Shown piece after piece: positions 45,826 through 57,879 of a stretch of 64,000 bases of DNA. Every line of letters begins with the position of its first letter. The stretch's first letter is position 1. A program made the translations under genes and the position numbers. The notes beneath the pieces are model-generated. The model worked only from the letters and a program-made list of their open reading frames with translations. It had not been told where the DNA came from and made no database searches. Origin of the DNA: Dioscorea cayenensis subsp. rotundata. Lineage: Eukaryota > Streptophyta > Magnoliopsida > Dioscoreales > Dioscoreaceae. The DNA lies in the NCBI RefSeq assembly GCF_009730915.1, contig NC_052489.1, positions 23,057,916 to 23,121,915 on the forward strand, written 5' to 3'.

Positions 45826-48479
45826 TGTCACGTCCCAGCCCCACAGCCGGGCCCATGGACAGATCGGCCACATCCATTGGGACTGGGTCCCATTGGGTGC
45901 AAGGCCTCAGATTTGACCTGGTCAGAGTCAACCCTAACAAACTGATAAAAATATAAAACAAAAAGCACAAATGGAATACCAGAAACTGAAATACTACAAG
46001 TATAGGCTTGAGAAGCCCTACTGAATTCAAATACACTCCCAACAGCTTTCCAAAACACGATATACGGTCAGTACAAGTCTTACACTCACGGGAAAAAGGG
46101 TAATACGTAAATACTAATAGAGTAGGCACACGACTCCCGAGACACCCCCGATCCCTAGCCTTGATCTTCTCCTGCGAGAACAGAATTCACAGAATGCATG
46201 AGCCACAAGGGCCCAGTAGGATCGCAGAAACACAGATAAAGCGGATGTTGCAAAATAATAGATCATAAATTATACAGAATGCAGAATATAGACATAATCC
46301 AAAAATACGAAAAAAATACGCAGACAGATCATATACATCTCCCGGCTAATAGCAAAATCAACGGTAGCGAGTCGGATCATCGACGGTGAAGTCGGAACGT
46401 AATGTAGTATCAACAGCTCGAGCCGGATCTTCGACTCGCAATCGGGGGTAGCGCTACTACTGAAAAACATGTGCACATGGCTAGGGACTTACTCCTCCCT
46501 AGTCAGGGCGAGCCAGGAATGGAGATGTACAAAAAACCGTAGAAAAATATGGAATACAGACATAAATACTAATTAAATGATGCAAATAAATAAATAAATA
46601 AATAACAAGCAAGTAAATGAGTAATTAAACCAAACTATAAAAAAATTAAGGAAATAACTTAAATATATAATAATTTGTCGAAAGTACGAAATTTATGGGT
46701 GCGAGAGCCCTACCGGCTCCAAGCTACTGAGTTAGGGTCCACCCAGTCCATGAACTAAGGCTCGCTACCAAAAATCTAACCAACAAAAAGCTATACTTAG
46801 AATTTAGCCTTGGGTCGGGCCTATCTACAACTAAGGTCCCGAAGAAAGAATTTACAATTATTGCAAGATAAGACAAGCACAGATCAAATACCTATGTCTA
46901 TAAATAATAACCCTGATATGCGTAGTTCAAGGGTGGCAATTAAAAATCCCAACTATCAAAAAAATACAACATATATGACTATGTAAATATTCACATAAAT
47001 GAGACGATTAATCATGCTTCTAGAAGCCACAAACAAGTGCACGGAACCTACAGTGGAAGATAATTAAGCAAATAGAAATTCCGAAACATGCTTACAAGTG
47101 CTTGAAACTAGGTTTAGATGACAAGTTAATATCAACAATGGCCTATAACAAAGCACTTAGGGTCTAGAAGGTCTTAGAGGATTAAATAATACAAATCAAA
47201 GTCTCATGCAAAACCAACCTCACATAATGACCAGCTTTTAAACACCATTAAAGTTAAATTAAGGACATCATATCAATGAATAAAGTAACACAAATCCAAA
47301 CAAACCCCAAGTTTAGACAAAGAAAAAAAATTCCAAATAAACTAAAAGCATCAGTCGCTACCATCACAATTAAATACATAACAAAACTAATAAGCTATCA
47401 AGATAAGATTACAAGAAGTCAAGCTTAAACCAAGGTGTGAATAAAATCGAGCAACTCTGAATCTAATGGTCGCACACTCAAAGCTCCAAATTGCAAGCAT
47501 GAAAAGCTGTCCTTAAAAATAGCTAAGCAAGGATCTAACAACAACAACCAAGGTTTACACTCACTTACAACATTAACAAAGCTAAAACAAGGATTTAGAA
47601 GACACGTGAACGAGTAATCCGAGAACTCAACTTAGTTTGCGACTTTAACACCACCACGAGGCTTACAGACCCTCTACTAAAATTAAGGGGGTTTAAAACT
47701 AACAAAACAATAAAAACAGTCAAGCTTTTTTTAATAGAATAAAATCATCAAAAGGTTAAGGTCCCATGCCTTACCATTTACACATACAAGATACAAATAA
47801 ACACATATACTCACAAAAGCATGATTATCAAATGAAACCCTCCAAAGTTTAAGCATGTTGCAAAAAAAGATTAACCAAACTGAACACAAACAACAACAGT
47901 TAAGCTTCAAGGATGCAAGAACTAAGCTTTTAAGCTTACAAGAATTCCAACAAGATTAGTATTCTTCTAAACAAAAAGGTTAGGGGTGCAGGCCACAACA
48001 AGGCATGGAAGCAACACAACAACCCACAAGAACACTCACAAACCAAGCATAGAAGGGGGATCTAACAAGAAGCTTAAACCACAAACACCCTAGATGCTAA
48101 CCTGAAGCTTGATGAAGAGAAAGCGGTGAATCTTCACCTCCTTCGCATCTGCCGAACTCAAGCAATGCGACTCGAGCTCCTCCTCACGGCTGGCTTCTTC
48201 AGTCCGAAGTTCAAAGGAAGCTTGCCACCTCTTCAGTCCGAACTCAAAGAAAGGCTGCTAAATAGAGGAAGGAGGAGAAGAAGATGAGGAAGAGGAAGAG
48301 TGCCTCTCCCACCAACCATGACAAGACCGAAGCTTCACGGGAAGAAGGAGCCAGCTGGGTGAGAATCAAGTTTGCAGAGCAACAGTGTCAGGAATCCCCA
48401 TAACTAGTCAAACAGTCAAAGGGAAGTAGGAATGTCTCTGGTCAACCTGGTCAACATGACCAAGGTTGCAAACATTACA
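45826..48479 (-). repeat. 5' LTR of the full-length Gypsy element
   Basis: 2,654 bp, same ends as the 3' LTR, abutting the right TTAGC duplication. Confidence 0.95.
46334..46529 (-). repeat. Conserved LTR module, copy 4
   Basis: Same palindrome-ended module as at 38,829, with several small indels. Confidence 0.8.
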
Positions 48480-49185
48480 TTAGCACCTCGCCGGAAAGCA
48501 TGTCCGGCAAGTCTAGTTGAACAGGGACAACGGCGCCATTCCCATTGTTAGCCTCAAGATCGATCAGATAGAGCTTGTTTCTGCTTCTTCCGTAGTAGTG
48601 GCCGTAGAACCGGCCCTTGAACGCCGTTACACCTCGGAGTGGACTAGATAGTTCGATTCTTTTCCACTTGGTTTCGCCAAACCGGATGAAGCTAAGCTCC
48701 ATTGGATAAAGAGAGTAGGAAACCACAACAGGCAACGAGAGGACGACGCGTAGGGATTGGATCGGAGAGGTGTTGACTTCATTCATTTCAGGAAGGGTAA
48801 CATTCTCGCCGGTGAACGGGTTCAGGAGTGATATCATTGGTTTCTTTTGAGTAACCGCCAAGAAAATCCATCCATGAGAGCAGCTGATGTAGTTGTAATC
48901 GTTGGAGACGAGGCTGGAAAGAACATCTCCGGCAGTGAAGGAGAGATCGATGCTTTGTTTTCTGACCAGGTCGTGGAAGACTAGAGAGGATAAATGACGA
49001 AAGTTGTTGAGGATGCAGGTGACGATGAGAGGGATCTTGGGGCGCTTGGGTGAGGATGCACGCCAGGAGGTGCAGACGGAGCGGTACCGGACATGGCTGA
49101 TGGTGTCAAGCTTGTTGGCGATCTTGAAGAGGATGGGCTCACGGATGGAGGACCAGTCTCGGTTCTTTGGAGCGGGGGTGGTCAT
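48480..49185 (-). pseudogene. F-box copy 3, 5' part (upstream of the retrotransposon)
   Basis: ATG at 49,185. MTTPAPKNRDWSSI opens the F-box (about residues 12-50), followed by the first half of DUF295 (LLNPFTGENVTLP, FIRFGETKWKRIEL, FKGRFYGHYY). It ends at DLPDMLSGEVL, where the Gypsy element enters. This matches residues 1-232 of copy 2 without a stop. The gene was therefore open up to the insertion, and the insertion looks like the inactivating event. Any surviving product would be a ~236-residue protein ending a few codons into the LTR. Confidence 0.93.
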
Positions 49186-50690
49186 CTTGCACTAGTGTTG
49201 GATGAGAACTCCCAGTGCTGCAGTGTAGTATGATTCCATGCAAGCGCGCATGTTTGTGATTTATAGTCATACGTGGCTCCAACCCACGTGATTAACGGCA
49301 CATGTTTTTACCATTTTATTACTATTTAATGTTTGAAAACATTTGCTCATAAATTCAACGGCGGTATAAATTTCATAGTGATTTGATTTTTATTTTATTT
49401 GGTGGGTAGAAATTAATAATTTAGTATTTTTTTATTAACTTTATTTTATCAAGCAATAAATCTAGTTTTGGTGGTTAATTAAGTCTAGAGTCTAACTTAA
49501 TTGTGAACAACGCTAGGAATAAGACCAAGAAAAAAAAACCAATTATATATATATATATATATTTTAAAATAAATAAATTTTATAAATGATTAAATCGCAA
49601 TTATAATTATACATGAAAGGAAAATTTTACAAAGAATGTTTGGGTGATTTTAACTTTATATATATCTGTGTGTGTTTATGTATACATTTTAAATTATCTT
49701 TAAGTGTGTTATACAGGTTAAATATGTCAATTAATTAATCAATTAAAATTGTTTTGATAATATGGTTTATAAATTGGTTGATGGATTAAGGCAGGTTAAT
49801 CTATTTATTAAACAGGTTAGGCCAAGTTTGGTCGTATATAACATGTTTTATCAATTCGTCTGGTTGGGTGGGGTTAAGTACAAACGAGACATGTCAAGAA
49901 TAAATGGGTATGGTTAAGTTTTTTACCCCACCCAAACTGGACCACCATCAACTCATTTTGATACCTGCAATACCAAGAAAAAGAGCATGTCGAAGAGAAA
50001 GCTTCTTGATTTGGGTGGCAAGTGGCATCCATAATGTTGTATGTTGTTTTATTGAATGATGAAATTTCTTTTTAAAAACAAAAAGATGTGTAATTTTGGA
50101 GTTGAATTGAAATTATACAATGTTTTTAATCGTAAAGTACTCAATATAGATAAGATACAACTCTATTTAAAGATGAATGGCATGTGTACTATTTGGTTAT
50201 GCAGTTGCCCTTGTTAAAGATTGTGAATTAAGTTTGCAGGAGCATGCGGTTATATGAGAAAGTTTGGTCTCAACTGAGGTTAGTGTTATATATATATATA
50301 TATTAGAAGTTAATGTTGTATTTCTGTATATTGAAGTGTCAGTTAAAGTCTTTGTTTATCTTGGTTTATGAGTCAGTTATTGGCATGGGAACGTAGGTAT
50401 TGTCTCTTATGTATTGAGTATGAATGTTAGACTGGTGTGTTTGTTTAGGAGTGTGTGAAAGAGATTAATGAATATCAGTGTTTGTATCTGGTTTACATCA
50501 AATACTCATATCCTTTGTTTTAAGCCTTATAGCCCTATCTAGGTTTTAATGTTTTATAAAACATTTGCATATTAAGGATACTATATATGCATTGGCAAAG
50601 TCCCCTAGCTAATTTAGTTAGCATTGGACTACATGAAAATTAAAGTGGTAGCTGATCTGCACATTAAATTTATAATGAATATTTTTTTAG
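49186..50690. other. Promoter region of F-box copy 3 and AT-rich spacer
   Basis: ATGACTATAAATCACAA on the minus strand near 49,255-49,272 is the (slightly altered) TATA block shared with copies 1 and 2. Homology to the copy 1 upstream region extends to about 49,490. (AT)n runs lie at 49,541-49,562 and 50,288-50,304. No further gene seen. Confidence 0.55.
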
Positions 50691-50712
50691 ATAGAATGGC
50701 CCTGGAACTCTG

Positions 50713-53700
50713 TCACACTAGAGAAGAAGGGGCTTTACTCCAACTCCAAGGGATTGAGTGAATGGATGGATTACCCATCTTTGCAAGATGATCAAATAAC
50801 ACTTGTAATTGACAATTGACCCTCCAATCCTCTGACCAAGATCTTTGTTTGATTGCCTTTACAAGCTCAGCACTGGAAGACAAAATGGTCTTGACGTTGA
50901 TGTTCAGACTCCAGTGGAGCATAACCTGTGTAGCAAAATTGAAGGCTTTGGCTGCTGCATCTACAGAGGAGATCACATGGCAACCACAGCTCCCTGAGCA
51001 AAGAACTTTTGAGCTTGAATCTAATAAGATAAAACTACGACCAACAGTTGAAAAATCTACACTACATATAGAAGCAACAATTAAAATAGGACTATCAGCA
51101 ATGGTAAAATTGTTCATAATAAAATTGTTCTTCAATTGAAAAAAAGAGGAGACGCAAAACTCCCTGACATGACCAATAGCTCTGTTTGAGATATTATGAT
51201 AGTTCAAATCTTCAAATTTGAAAATTTTGTTGCACCTGGCTTTCCAAATTAACCACACAGTAGCAGCTATCACATATTGAATATATATATATCATTTCCA
51301 GACAAGTCTTGATCCAGCCAATTTCCAGTAGCCAGCCCATCAGACAAATTAATAGACTTACCAACAGCTAAATGAGTTAAGCTGCAAACCTGTTGAGATT
51401 TATTACAATTAAGGAATAAATGCTCCACAGTTTCAGGAAAAAGATTGCAAAATGTGCACAGAGTATTCGACCCAAAATTTAGCCGATAAAGATAATCATT
51501 AGTTTTCACGGACTTATGAAATAACAACCACATAAAATGCTTAACTCGGGGAGCCACTTTGAGATGCCATAACTTACCCCAACCTTCCCAACTATCCCCA
51601 GAGCACTTGCTTTGATTGAAGAAAGAGCATATCATAGTGGAAAGTTTAGTGCCCTTAGACTTAGGGAACTAGACCCAGTGATTATCATGTTCATAATCAA
51701 TAGTACTCTGCCCAAGAATGTTAACATTAACAAACTTTCCAAAAACATAGTGAAATGTAGAAATGTTCCAGTGGATATCAACAATTAATTCCGAGAACTG
51801 AAACTAGGTAGGTTTAAAAGCAATTGGGATCTCAAAATACCAAGGGTCAGTCAAGAAGGAAGTCATACTAGGGTTTATAGATTTTATCCAGAGGAATGGT
51901 TTAATAATAGAAGCATTATGATACAAACCTCTGTAGAACCAGGAACATTTCCCAGGTATGGACCCCTTCCAAATATCAAAGCCACCATATTTGTTCACCA
52001 AGATTGAAGTCCAGTAAAAATTATTATTGTTAAGCAAACTGAAAACATTTTTAGTCATATGAGAAATTTTCGAGATGCCCAAATTCTGAATTGATAAGCC
52101 CCCCTCAGATCGGTTAAGAGTAACTTCATCCCAGCCAACTGAGTAGATGCCCTTTCGATTGCTATCCTTAGACCAAAAAAGGGTCCTAGCAGCTTTGGTA
52201 ATTCGATCAAGAATGGACTTAGGAACAGGGTAAACAGAAAGATAATATAATGGAGTAGTCATAGCAGCAGAATTAATAAGAATGGTTTTCCCTGCAGGGG
52301 AAATTCAAGATTTCTTCCAAAAAGAGATTGACTTCTCAATCTTGTCAATCATAGAAGAAAAACAAGAGAGTGCCAACCTCTTAGGAAAAACTAGAATACC
52401 CAAGTATTTGATAGGGAAGGAACCAACTTTAAAGTCTAAAATTTTAGATATTCTGTTGGAAAGGTGCTTGTTGAAACGATTAGGGAAAATGATTTCAGAT
52501 TTAGAACTACTAACTTTTTGACTAGTTAAGTTCCCATAAAAAGTAAGACAACTATTAATATTTCTAGCAGACTTCCTAGAGGCCTCAGTTATAAGAATGA
52601 TATCATCAGCATACATCAAATGGTTGAAATTGTTGTTAAGGTTAGAATGAAAACTAGGTATCCTATTAGACCTCAAAGCATAATTAAGCATTATGGTAAG
52701 ATTTTGGGCAACCAGGATATAAAGGTAAGGGGAAATAGGATCCTCTTGTCTGATATCTCTGCTAGGAAAAAACCAAGGAGTGAGGGACTTATTGATCAAC
52801 AAAGCATAGGAAACCTTACTGATGCAAGTTTTAATTCAATTGACCCACCTGCTAGGAAACCCCATTTTAGAAAGAGTAGCAAGAATTGCAGACCAACTCA
52901 ATGTGTCATAGGCCTTAGATATGTCTAACTTAACCAACATCCTAGGGGGTAATGATCATTATCAATCGAATGGGCCACTTCTTGAAGAGTAATAATATTA
53001 TCAAAAGGAGTACGGCCATTAACAAACCCAAATTGTTCTTTGCCAATTAACTTAGGAAGGATGCTTTTCAAAAGATTGGCAAGGATTTTCGAAATGATCT
53101 TATAGCACACATTACATAAAGATATTGGGCGATAGTCTGCATGGCACTTAGGGTTAGAAATTTTAGGGATTAAGGCAATATAAATCCTACCCAAGTGCAA
53201 GGCATAACAGAGTGAGTGAAGAAGTACCTGACCGTAGAATATAAGGAGTCCCCAATTTCGCTCCAGTAGAAATGATAGAATTCTACATTCAGTCCGTCAG
53301 GACTTGGGCTCTTACCTGTTGGAAGAGATTGAAGCACATCAAATACTTCTTGTTTGGTAACGTCTCTAATTAAATCTTCACCCTCACTGTTAGACACTTT
53401 GGGAAGCTCATCCGGGAGCATATTAATAATATCCTGAGTGAGCCTCCCATTCGGATCGCTCCAAAGCTCTAAGAAAAAACTCATAAAGGTCCGAATGATA
53501 CTTGGTTGGTCAGTATACAAATTACTATTAGAATCCGTGATATTAGAAATCGAATTATAATGATTGCAGAATCAAACAGAATTAAAGAAAAAGGAGGAAT
53601 TATTGTCACCATTTTGAACCCACATGAGTTTGGCACATTGGGCCCACTTAGTGCTGTTTTGTCTATGAAGAGAAGAAAGATTATTATACATTATAGAAAG

Positions 53701-54630
53701 AGATTGAGGGGAAAAATCGTTACCATCACCCAAACCATCCTTAGCTTCAGCTTTTGAAATAGAAGACTCCAGTTTCTCAATATTAGAATCAATAGAGTGT
53801 AAACCTTTAGCCTTCCAATCCAAAATCCTGTGCCTAGTACGGGAGATAAGGTGAGAGACTGCATGCATAGGGTTAGAGTCAGGGGAGAAATTCTAAGGCA
53901 AAAATTCTCAAAATGAAAAAGTTTCTTTTTACTAAAATTACGAGGAGAAACAGATAATAGAAGGGGAGAGTGATCAGAAAGAAACCTCGGAAGATGAGTA
54001 ACTAAATAAGCATAAAAGCAATTAGACCAAACCGGATTAACAAGACAACGGTCTAGGCGAGCCCAACGTCTTGCTAAACCTTGTTGATTATTACACCAAG
54101 TATACGGAGATCCTACAAAATTCACATCTAACAAATTATTAGTAGCAATAAATTTAGAGAAAACAGAGGCTTTTCTTCTATAGTAATAATGAGCACCACC
54201 ACGATGTTCCTCCTGAGTAATCACCGCATTCAAATCACCCATAATAATCCACGGAACATTTAAAAAAATTTTATCCCAGAAAGTTCATACCAGAGTAGAC
54301 ATTGATCTTGAATCGAAGTAGAGTTATAGACAATAGAAATAATCCATTCCTAGGACTGAACAGAGGTAACCACCAGGTGAAGTGCAAACCTAGACCTTAT
54401 CAGAGGGGTGACATACCCAATCTTACAATTCCAAATTGTGATGATGCCTCCAAAATACCCCTCTGCTAGAATCGCTGCCCATTTCCACTGAGACTTTAGT
54501 TTAGAGCAAAACCTCTGAAGTCTATTGTCATTAGCCCTGGTTTCCACCAAACAAAGCATGATTAGATTGAACTTTTTCATAAGGTAAAAAATTCTAGAGG
54601 TTGCATCCCGGCTTGAGACACCACGGCAAT
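50713..54630 (-). pseudogene. L1 ORF2: endonuclease, reverse transcriptase, zf-RVT, RNase H
   Basis: Reads NCRGVSS near 54,610 (start of the apurinic endonuclease), LCLVETRAN, MGDLNAVITQEEHRGG (54,242) and LSDHSPLLLS. RT follows: GKSPSPDGLNVEFY (about 53,330), IYIALIPKI, DYRPISLCNV, KEQFGFVNGR, and the catalytic YADDI near 52,610. Then come IKYLGI, a zf-RVT (TLCTFCNLFPETVEHLFLNC, about 51,420) and a C-terminal RNase H-like domain (51,273-50,713). It encodes the target-primed reverse transcription machinery. Stops or frame changes occur near 54,350, 53,885, 53,520, 53,200, 52,815, 52,300, 51,800 and 51,270, so it is inactive as written. Confidence 0.88.
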
Positions 54631-54849
54631 TTCAACAAATAATTTTGGTCAATTCTGTAAACATAGCAAACCAGATTAAAATCAGAAAAACAACAAATTC
54701 CAGGAAGATAAGCACCAAATGACATGAAAAAACAAGCAGATAACAGAAGTAGAAGAGACAGGGAAAAAGTTCAAGGCACTTCCCCTTCTGTAACCACCCT
54801 TCCCTTCTTGTGGGATGCATGTGACACAGGAGACTGGACAATCTTTCTG

Positions 54850-56537
54850 GACAAGACTTCCATCCGGTGTTTACTCTAATACTGAACTAACATCATCGTA
54901 TCATCCGGTTCCATTGGTTCCATAGATTCCTCATCTTCTGACGATGCATTAACATTATCCTCAGAGTCACTCATTACTTGGTCAGAATCACTGAAACCAT
55001 GAGACAAGTGCTGCAGCGCCGAGGAAATTCTATCAACTATCATCTTGTGGGCCTCCAAAATGTCTCCTTCCTCCAATCCTTAAACTAAATTCTTAGAGGT
55101 TCTGAGAGTTGGAGGAGAACCCGGGGGTTCTTGAGACTTCGAGATGACAACCTCTTTACCCTTGGACAAGACAAGAGATGAAGGCTTAGTGGATGTGTCA
55201 AGGGGACACTGGACCCTTGGGATTTAGCAGAGACACTAGCGTCGAACTCTCCTTGTTGGCCGATACAAGATAGGCATTAGGAGACGTGCCTCTCTCTGGC
55301 ACAGGAATCAAAGAAGGCACAAGGTCAGAGTGTATTTCTTGGGATAGGGGGATAGAGTCCTTTTCAGGAAAAAGGGATATTCCAACATTTATTTCCCTAG
55401 TGAAATGGGCCATAGACGAGACCAAGCCACCCCTGCCTCGCAACGAGCTTCCTCCACGCGTCACCCATACAGCACTAGACCTAGGTTTCGAGACATTGGA
55501 AAGAGGATAGACGAGGTCACGTGAGTTCGCATACCCGCTCGTAATCCCGGACCCTTGAGACCACTGGTGCCACCGCGACCTCATCTCCTTGACATCAACA
55601 TCCAAGGCCCATAATCTGATTTTGAGAGCTCCTCCAAAGTCTTATTGCTTTCCGGGGCATTTGCTGATCTGGAATCCAAACCTGCCTCCATGCCTTCGCT
55701 CATGAAGTTAGACTCCTCCCTGACCTCCTTCCATTGCAGTTCATTCAAACCATTGCAATGGGGTGGAGAGGGGGTGGTCCGTGCCTCCAGAGTTCTGGCG
55801 GTTGCAATTATTGGACCCATGACCGACTAACCCACAATTGTAGCAGAAGGTCGATAGTCACTCATAGAGCACAACGATAAAGACTCGGTGTTCTTCATCA
55901 CCAATCCACAAACTGCTTCAGAGGCTTAGCAAGGTCAATTTCAATACATATTCTATCATATTTTGACCTGGACAAAGAGAAAGTAACCTCATCAATTTTA
56001 AGCAGACGACCAAATAAAGCAACTATAGTTTCAAGTGACTCCCCGTCCCAGAACTCAAAGGGGAGGTTATACAGTTGAACCCATATTACCGCCGTAGAGA
56101 GTTTTGTGAACGCCGGCTCAAAATACGGCTGCCAAGGGCTAGCTGCAAAATGATGCCATTAACCTCCCACAGACCCTCAAACATCAGACGGTTCATCGCT
56201 TCTTGATTGTCATATCAAATCAGAAGGTAACCATTGTGCAAATCGGAGATAGAAAGGTGCCAATGCCTGCCCACTTCCCACTAAGGATCTCCTTAACTTG
56301 CTCAAACAGAGGAAATTTTTCGAAGAATTTCCCATAGATCGCCGTTTGGAACCTCATCCTTGCCCTAGCAAGAGTGTCTTGTTCCCCCTGGATGAACTCT
56401 GAAGTATTAGCTTTTAGTTTGCTGAGCACAGGACCTTCCACTAGCAGAGATGAAGGTTTTCGTTGCGCCGTGGCAGCAACATCAGCCCATGTCTTACTTA
56501 GAAAGGAAGGAGGTAAAGGTTGACCCCCGCTTGCCAT
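54850..56537 (-). pseudogene. L1 ORF1: DUF4283 and CCHC RNA-binding protein, broken
   Basis: ATG at 56,537 (MASGGQPLPPSFLSKTWADV). A DUF4283-type region follows (KFFEKFPLFEQVKEILSGKW, then after a frame change MNRLMFEGLWEV, FEFWDGESLETI, GRLLKIDEVT). A zinc knuckle lies near 55,845-55,805 (CYNCGLVGHGS). The C-terminal half is low-complexity, with acidic Ser-rich stretches (SDSEDNVNASSEDEE near 54,950). In plant L1 elements this protein binds the element RNA. At least three frame breaks are present. Confidence 0.82.
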
Positions 56538-56560
56538 CGCAAGAGGGGGCAGAGTAACGA

Positions 56561-57879
56561 AGAAGAAGAAAGACTAGAAGGTATGGAGGATTGGAAAACA
56601 AAAGTAGGTAGTGCCTCATATGATGAAATCCTCTTGTTGATGCATTGTTGTTATTCCTCTAGTAGTACTTAGAGAAGACTCTTGTCATTCAATAGTTGAT
56701 ATAGTGAAATACATTTAAGAGGCTCTAAGGAGTCCCGTGGTTTTCCCCTCGATTCGAAGGGTTTTCCACGCTAAAATCGTTGTTTTGCATTGTTTTATGT
56801 TTGATCATCTCATTCTTACAAAAATTGAGGGGTTTGTTAGTGTTTTGAGCTTGTTTTGAAGGTTTGAAGGGTTGTAGAAGGCTTGGGAGGACAATAAAAG
56901 CCTCAAGGAAACTCTACAAGCATGGCTGTAAGGTACACGGGCCGTACGAGGTCACCAGTGGAGTGTGTGGGCAATTCGTGGCCGCACAAAGCCTACACGT
57001 GAACAATGATTTTCTACACTATCATGAACAGTGGTTTTTACTATAGAAACTTTGTTGGCTGGAGAGTGTGCGGGCTGCATACAGGCCGCACAGGGTCTGT
57101 AGTGAGGTTTGCAAGCAAGTGTGCACTCGCAAATGGACAGCACATAAACAGTAACAGTGCTATAGTATAGTGAACAGTAATATTGATACAGTCATTCTCA
57201 AACAAAACATTCCCTTTCCGCCACCGTTTGCACCAGTACCATCGCCGACAAACTCCATTACTTCCTCAATTCCTCTTTCGGATGGATCCACTTCTTATCA
57301 ATCCAAGAGAATCAAGGAGGGGATCGATTAGCAATAAAAATTGGGCAATTCACACATGCTCTATCAAGCACATATTAACTCCGAACAGGGTGACAACACA
57401 TAAAGTTTATTCAATAGTAGTAATAGGCAAAACATGCTTCCGAATAAATATTGTAGAAGAAAAAAAGTGTTGCATGTACTGAGGGGAACGAGAAGCTCGT
57501 GCGAGGGAACGGGTAATCCGGGTCCTTACGCTGCCCACTAAGTATCAAGATTTCCTCATGTAAGGAAAGACCCACAGGCATTGGGGAACACCAGGGTGCT
57601 TTATTGGTGGGTTTGTTATAATGTTAAGGTATTTGGAACGGGTGTGGATTTTGGGATTGGTGTGTTTTGATTAATTTTGTTGTAAGTTTGTTGTCACAGC
57701 TGGCAAGCTGACCGTTCTATTTAAGTAAGTCATGAATGAATGAGAAAGAAGGATATTTTACCATTATCTCACCCCTTTCTTCTCCTCTTCTGTTCCTTTC
57801 CTTCAAACTGCAACAAAAAGGAATGAATGTGTGGTTCTAGAATCAAACAACGAACAAGTATATACAGAATAAACTAGCA
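56561..57879. mobile_element. Mixed LTR remnants
   Basis: 56,640-56,820 resembles the end of a Copia-type LTR (GTCCCGTGGTTTTCCC, then GGGTTTTCCACG). 56,860-57,180 is GC-richer LTR-like sequence with TGAACAGTAA words like those inside the solo LTR at 58.5-60.3 kb. 57,480-57,880 looks like the decayed 5' LTR/leader of the Gypsy element that follows (TTTAAGTAAGTCATGAATGAATGAGAAA). No open gene. Boundaries are uncertain. Confidence 0.4.

Larger units (their letters stand above)
38321..48479 (-). mobile_element. Full-length Ty3/Gypsy chromovirus-type (Tekay/Del-like) LTR retrotransposon
   Basis: 10,159 bp with two 2,654-bp LTRs and a perfect TTAGC 5-bp duplication. Genes run on the minus strand in the order 5' LTR (45,826-48,479), PBS, gag, protease, RT, RNase H, integrase, chromodomain-like tail, PPT, 3' LTR (38,321-40,974). 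The order RT-RNase H-integrase is Ty3/Gypsy. The C-terminal chromodomain-like motif ([16 protein letters not shown]) places it with chromoviruses, most like the Tekay/Del group. The frame is broken between gag and protease and inside RT, so this copy is not autonomous as assembled. Confidence 0.93.
50691..56560 (-). mobile_element. Near full-length L1 LINE with RNase H domain
   Basis: About 5.9 kb on the minus strand with both ORFs in order: ORF1 (56,537 to about 54,860) and ORF2 (about 54,620-50,713). A CT-rich 5' leader precedes ORF1 and a short A-run (TTTTTTT at 50,682-50,690 in plus reading) ends the 3' side. Only a handful of stops and frameshifts interrupt it, so it is much younger than the other LINE relics here. 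No clear target duplication was found. Confidence 0.9.

Noticed and set aside
50691-56600. Possible target duplication for the L1 (TTCATTATAA vs TTCATCATAT)
   Set aside because: Only 7 of 10 bases agree and the 5' end of the element is not fixed; not reported as a feature.
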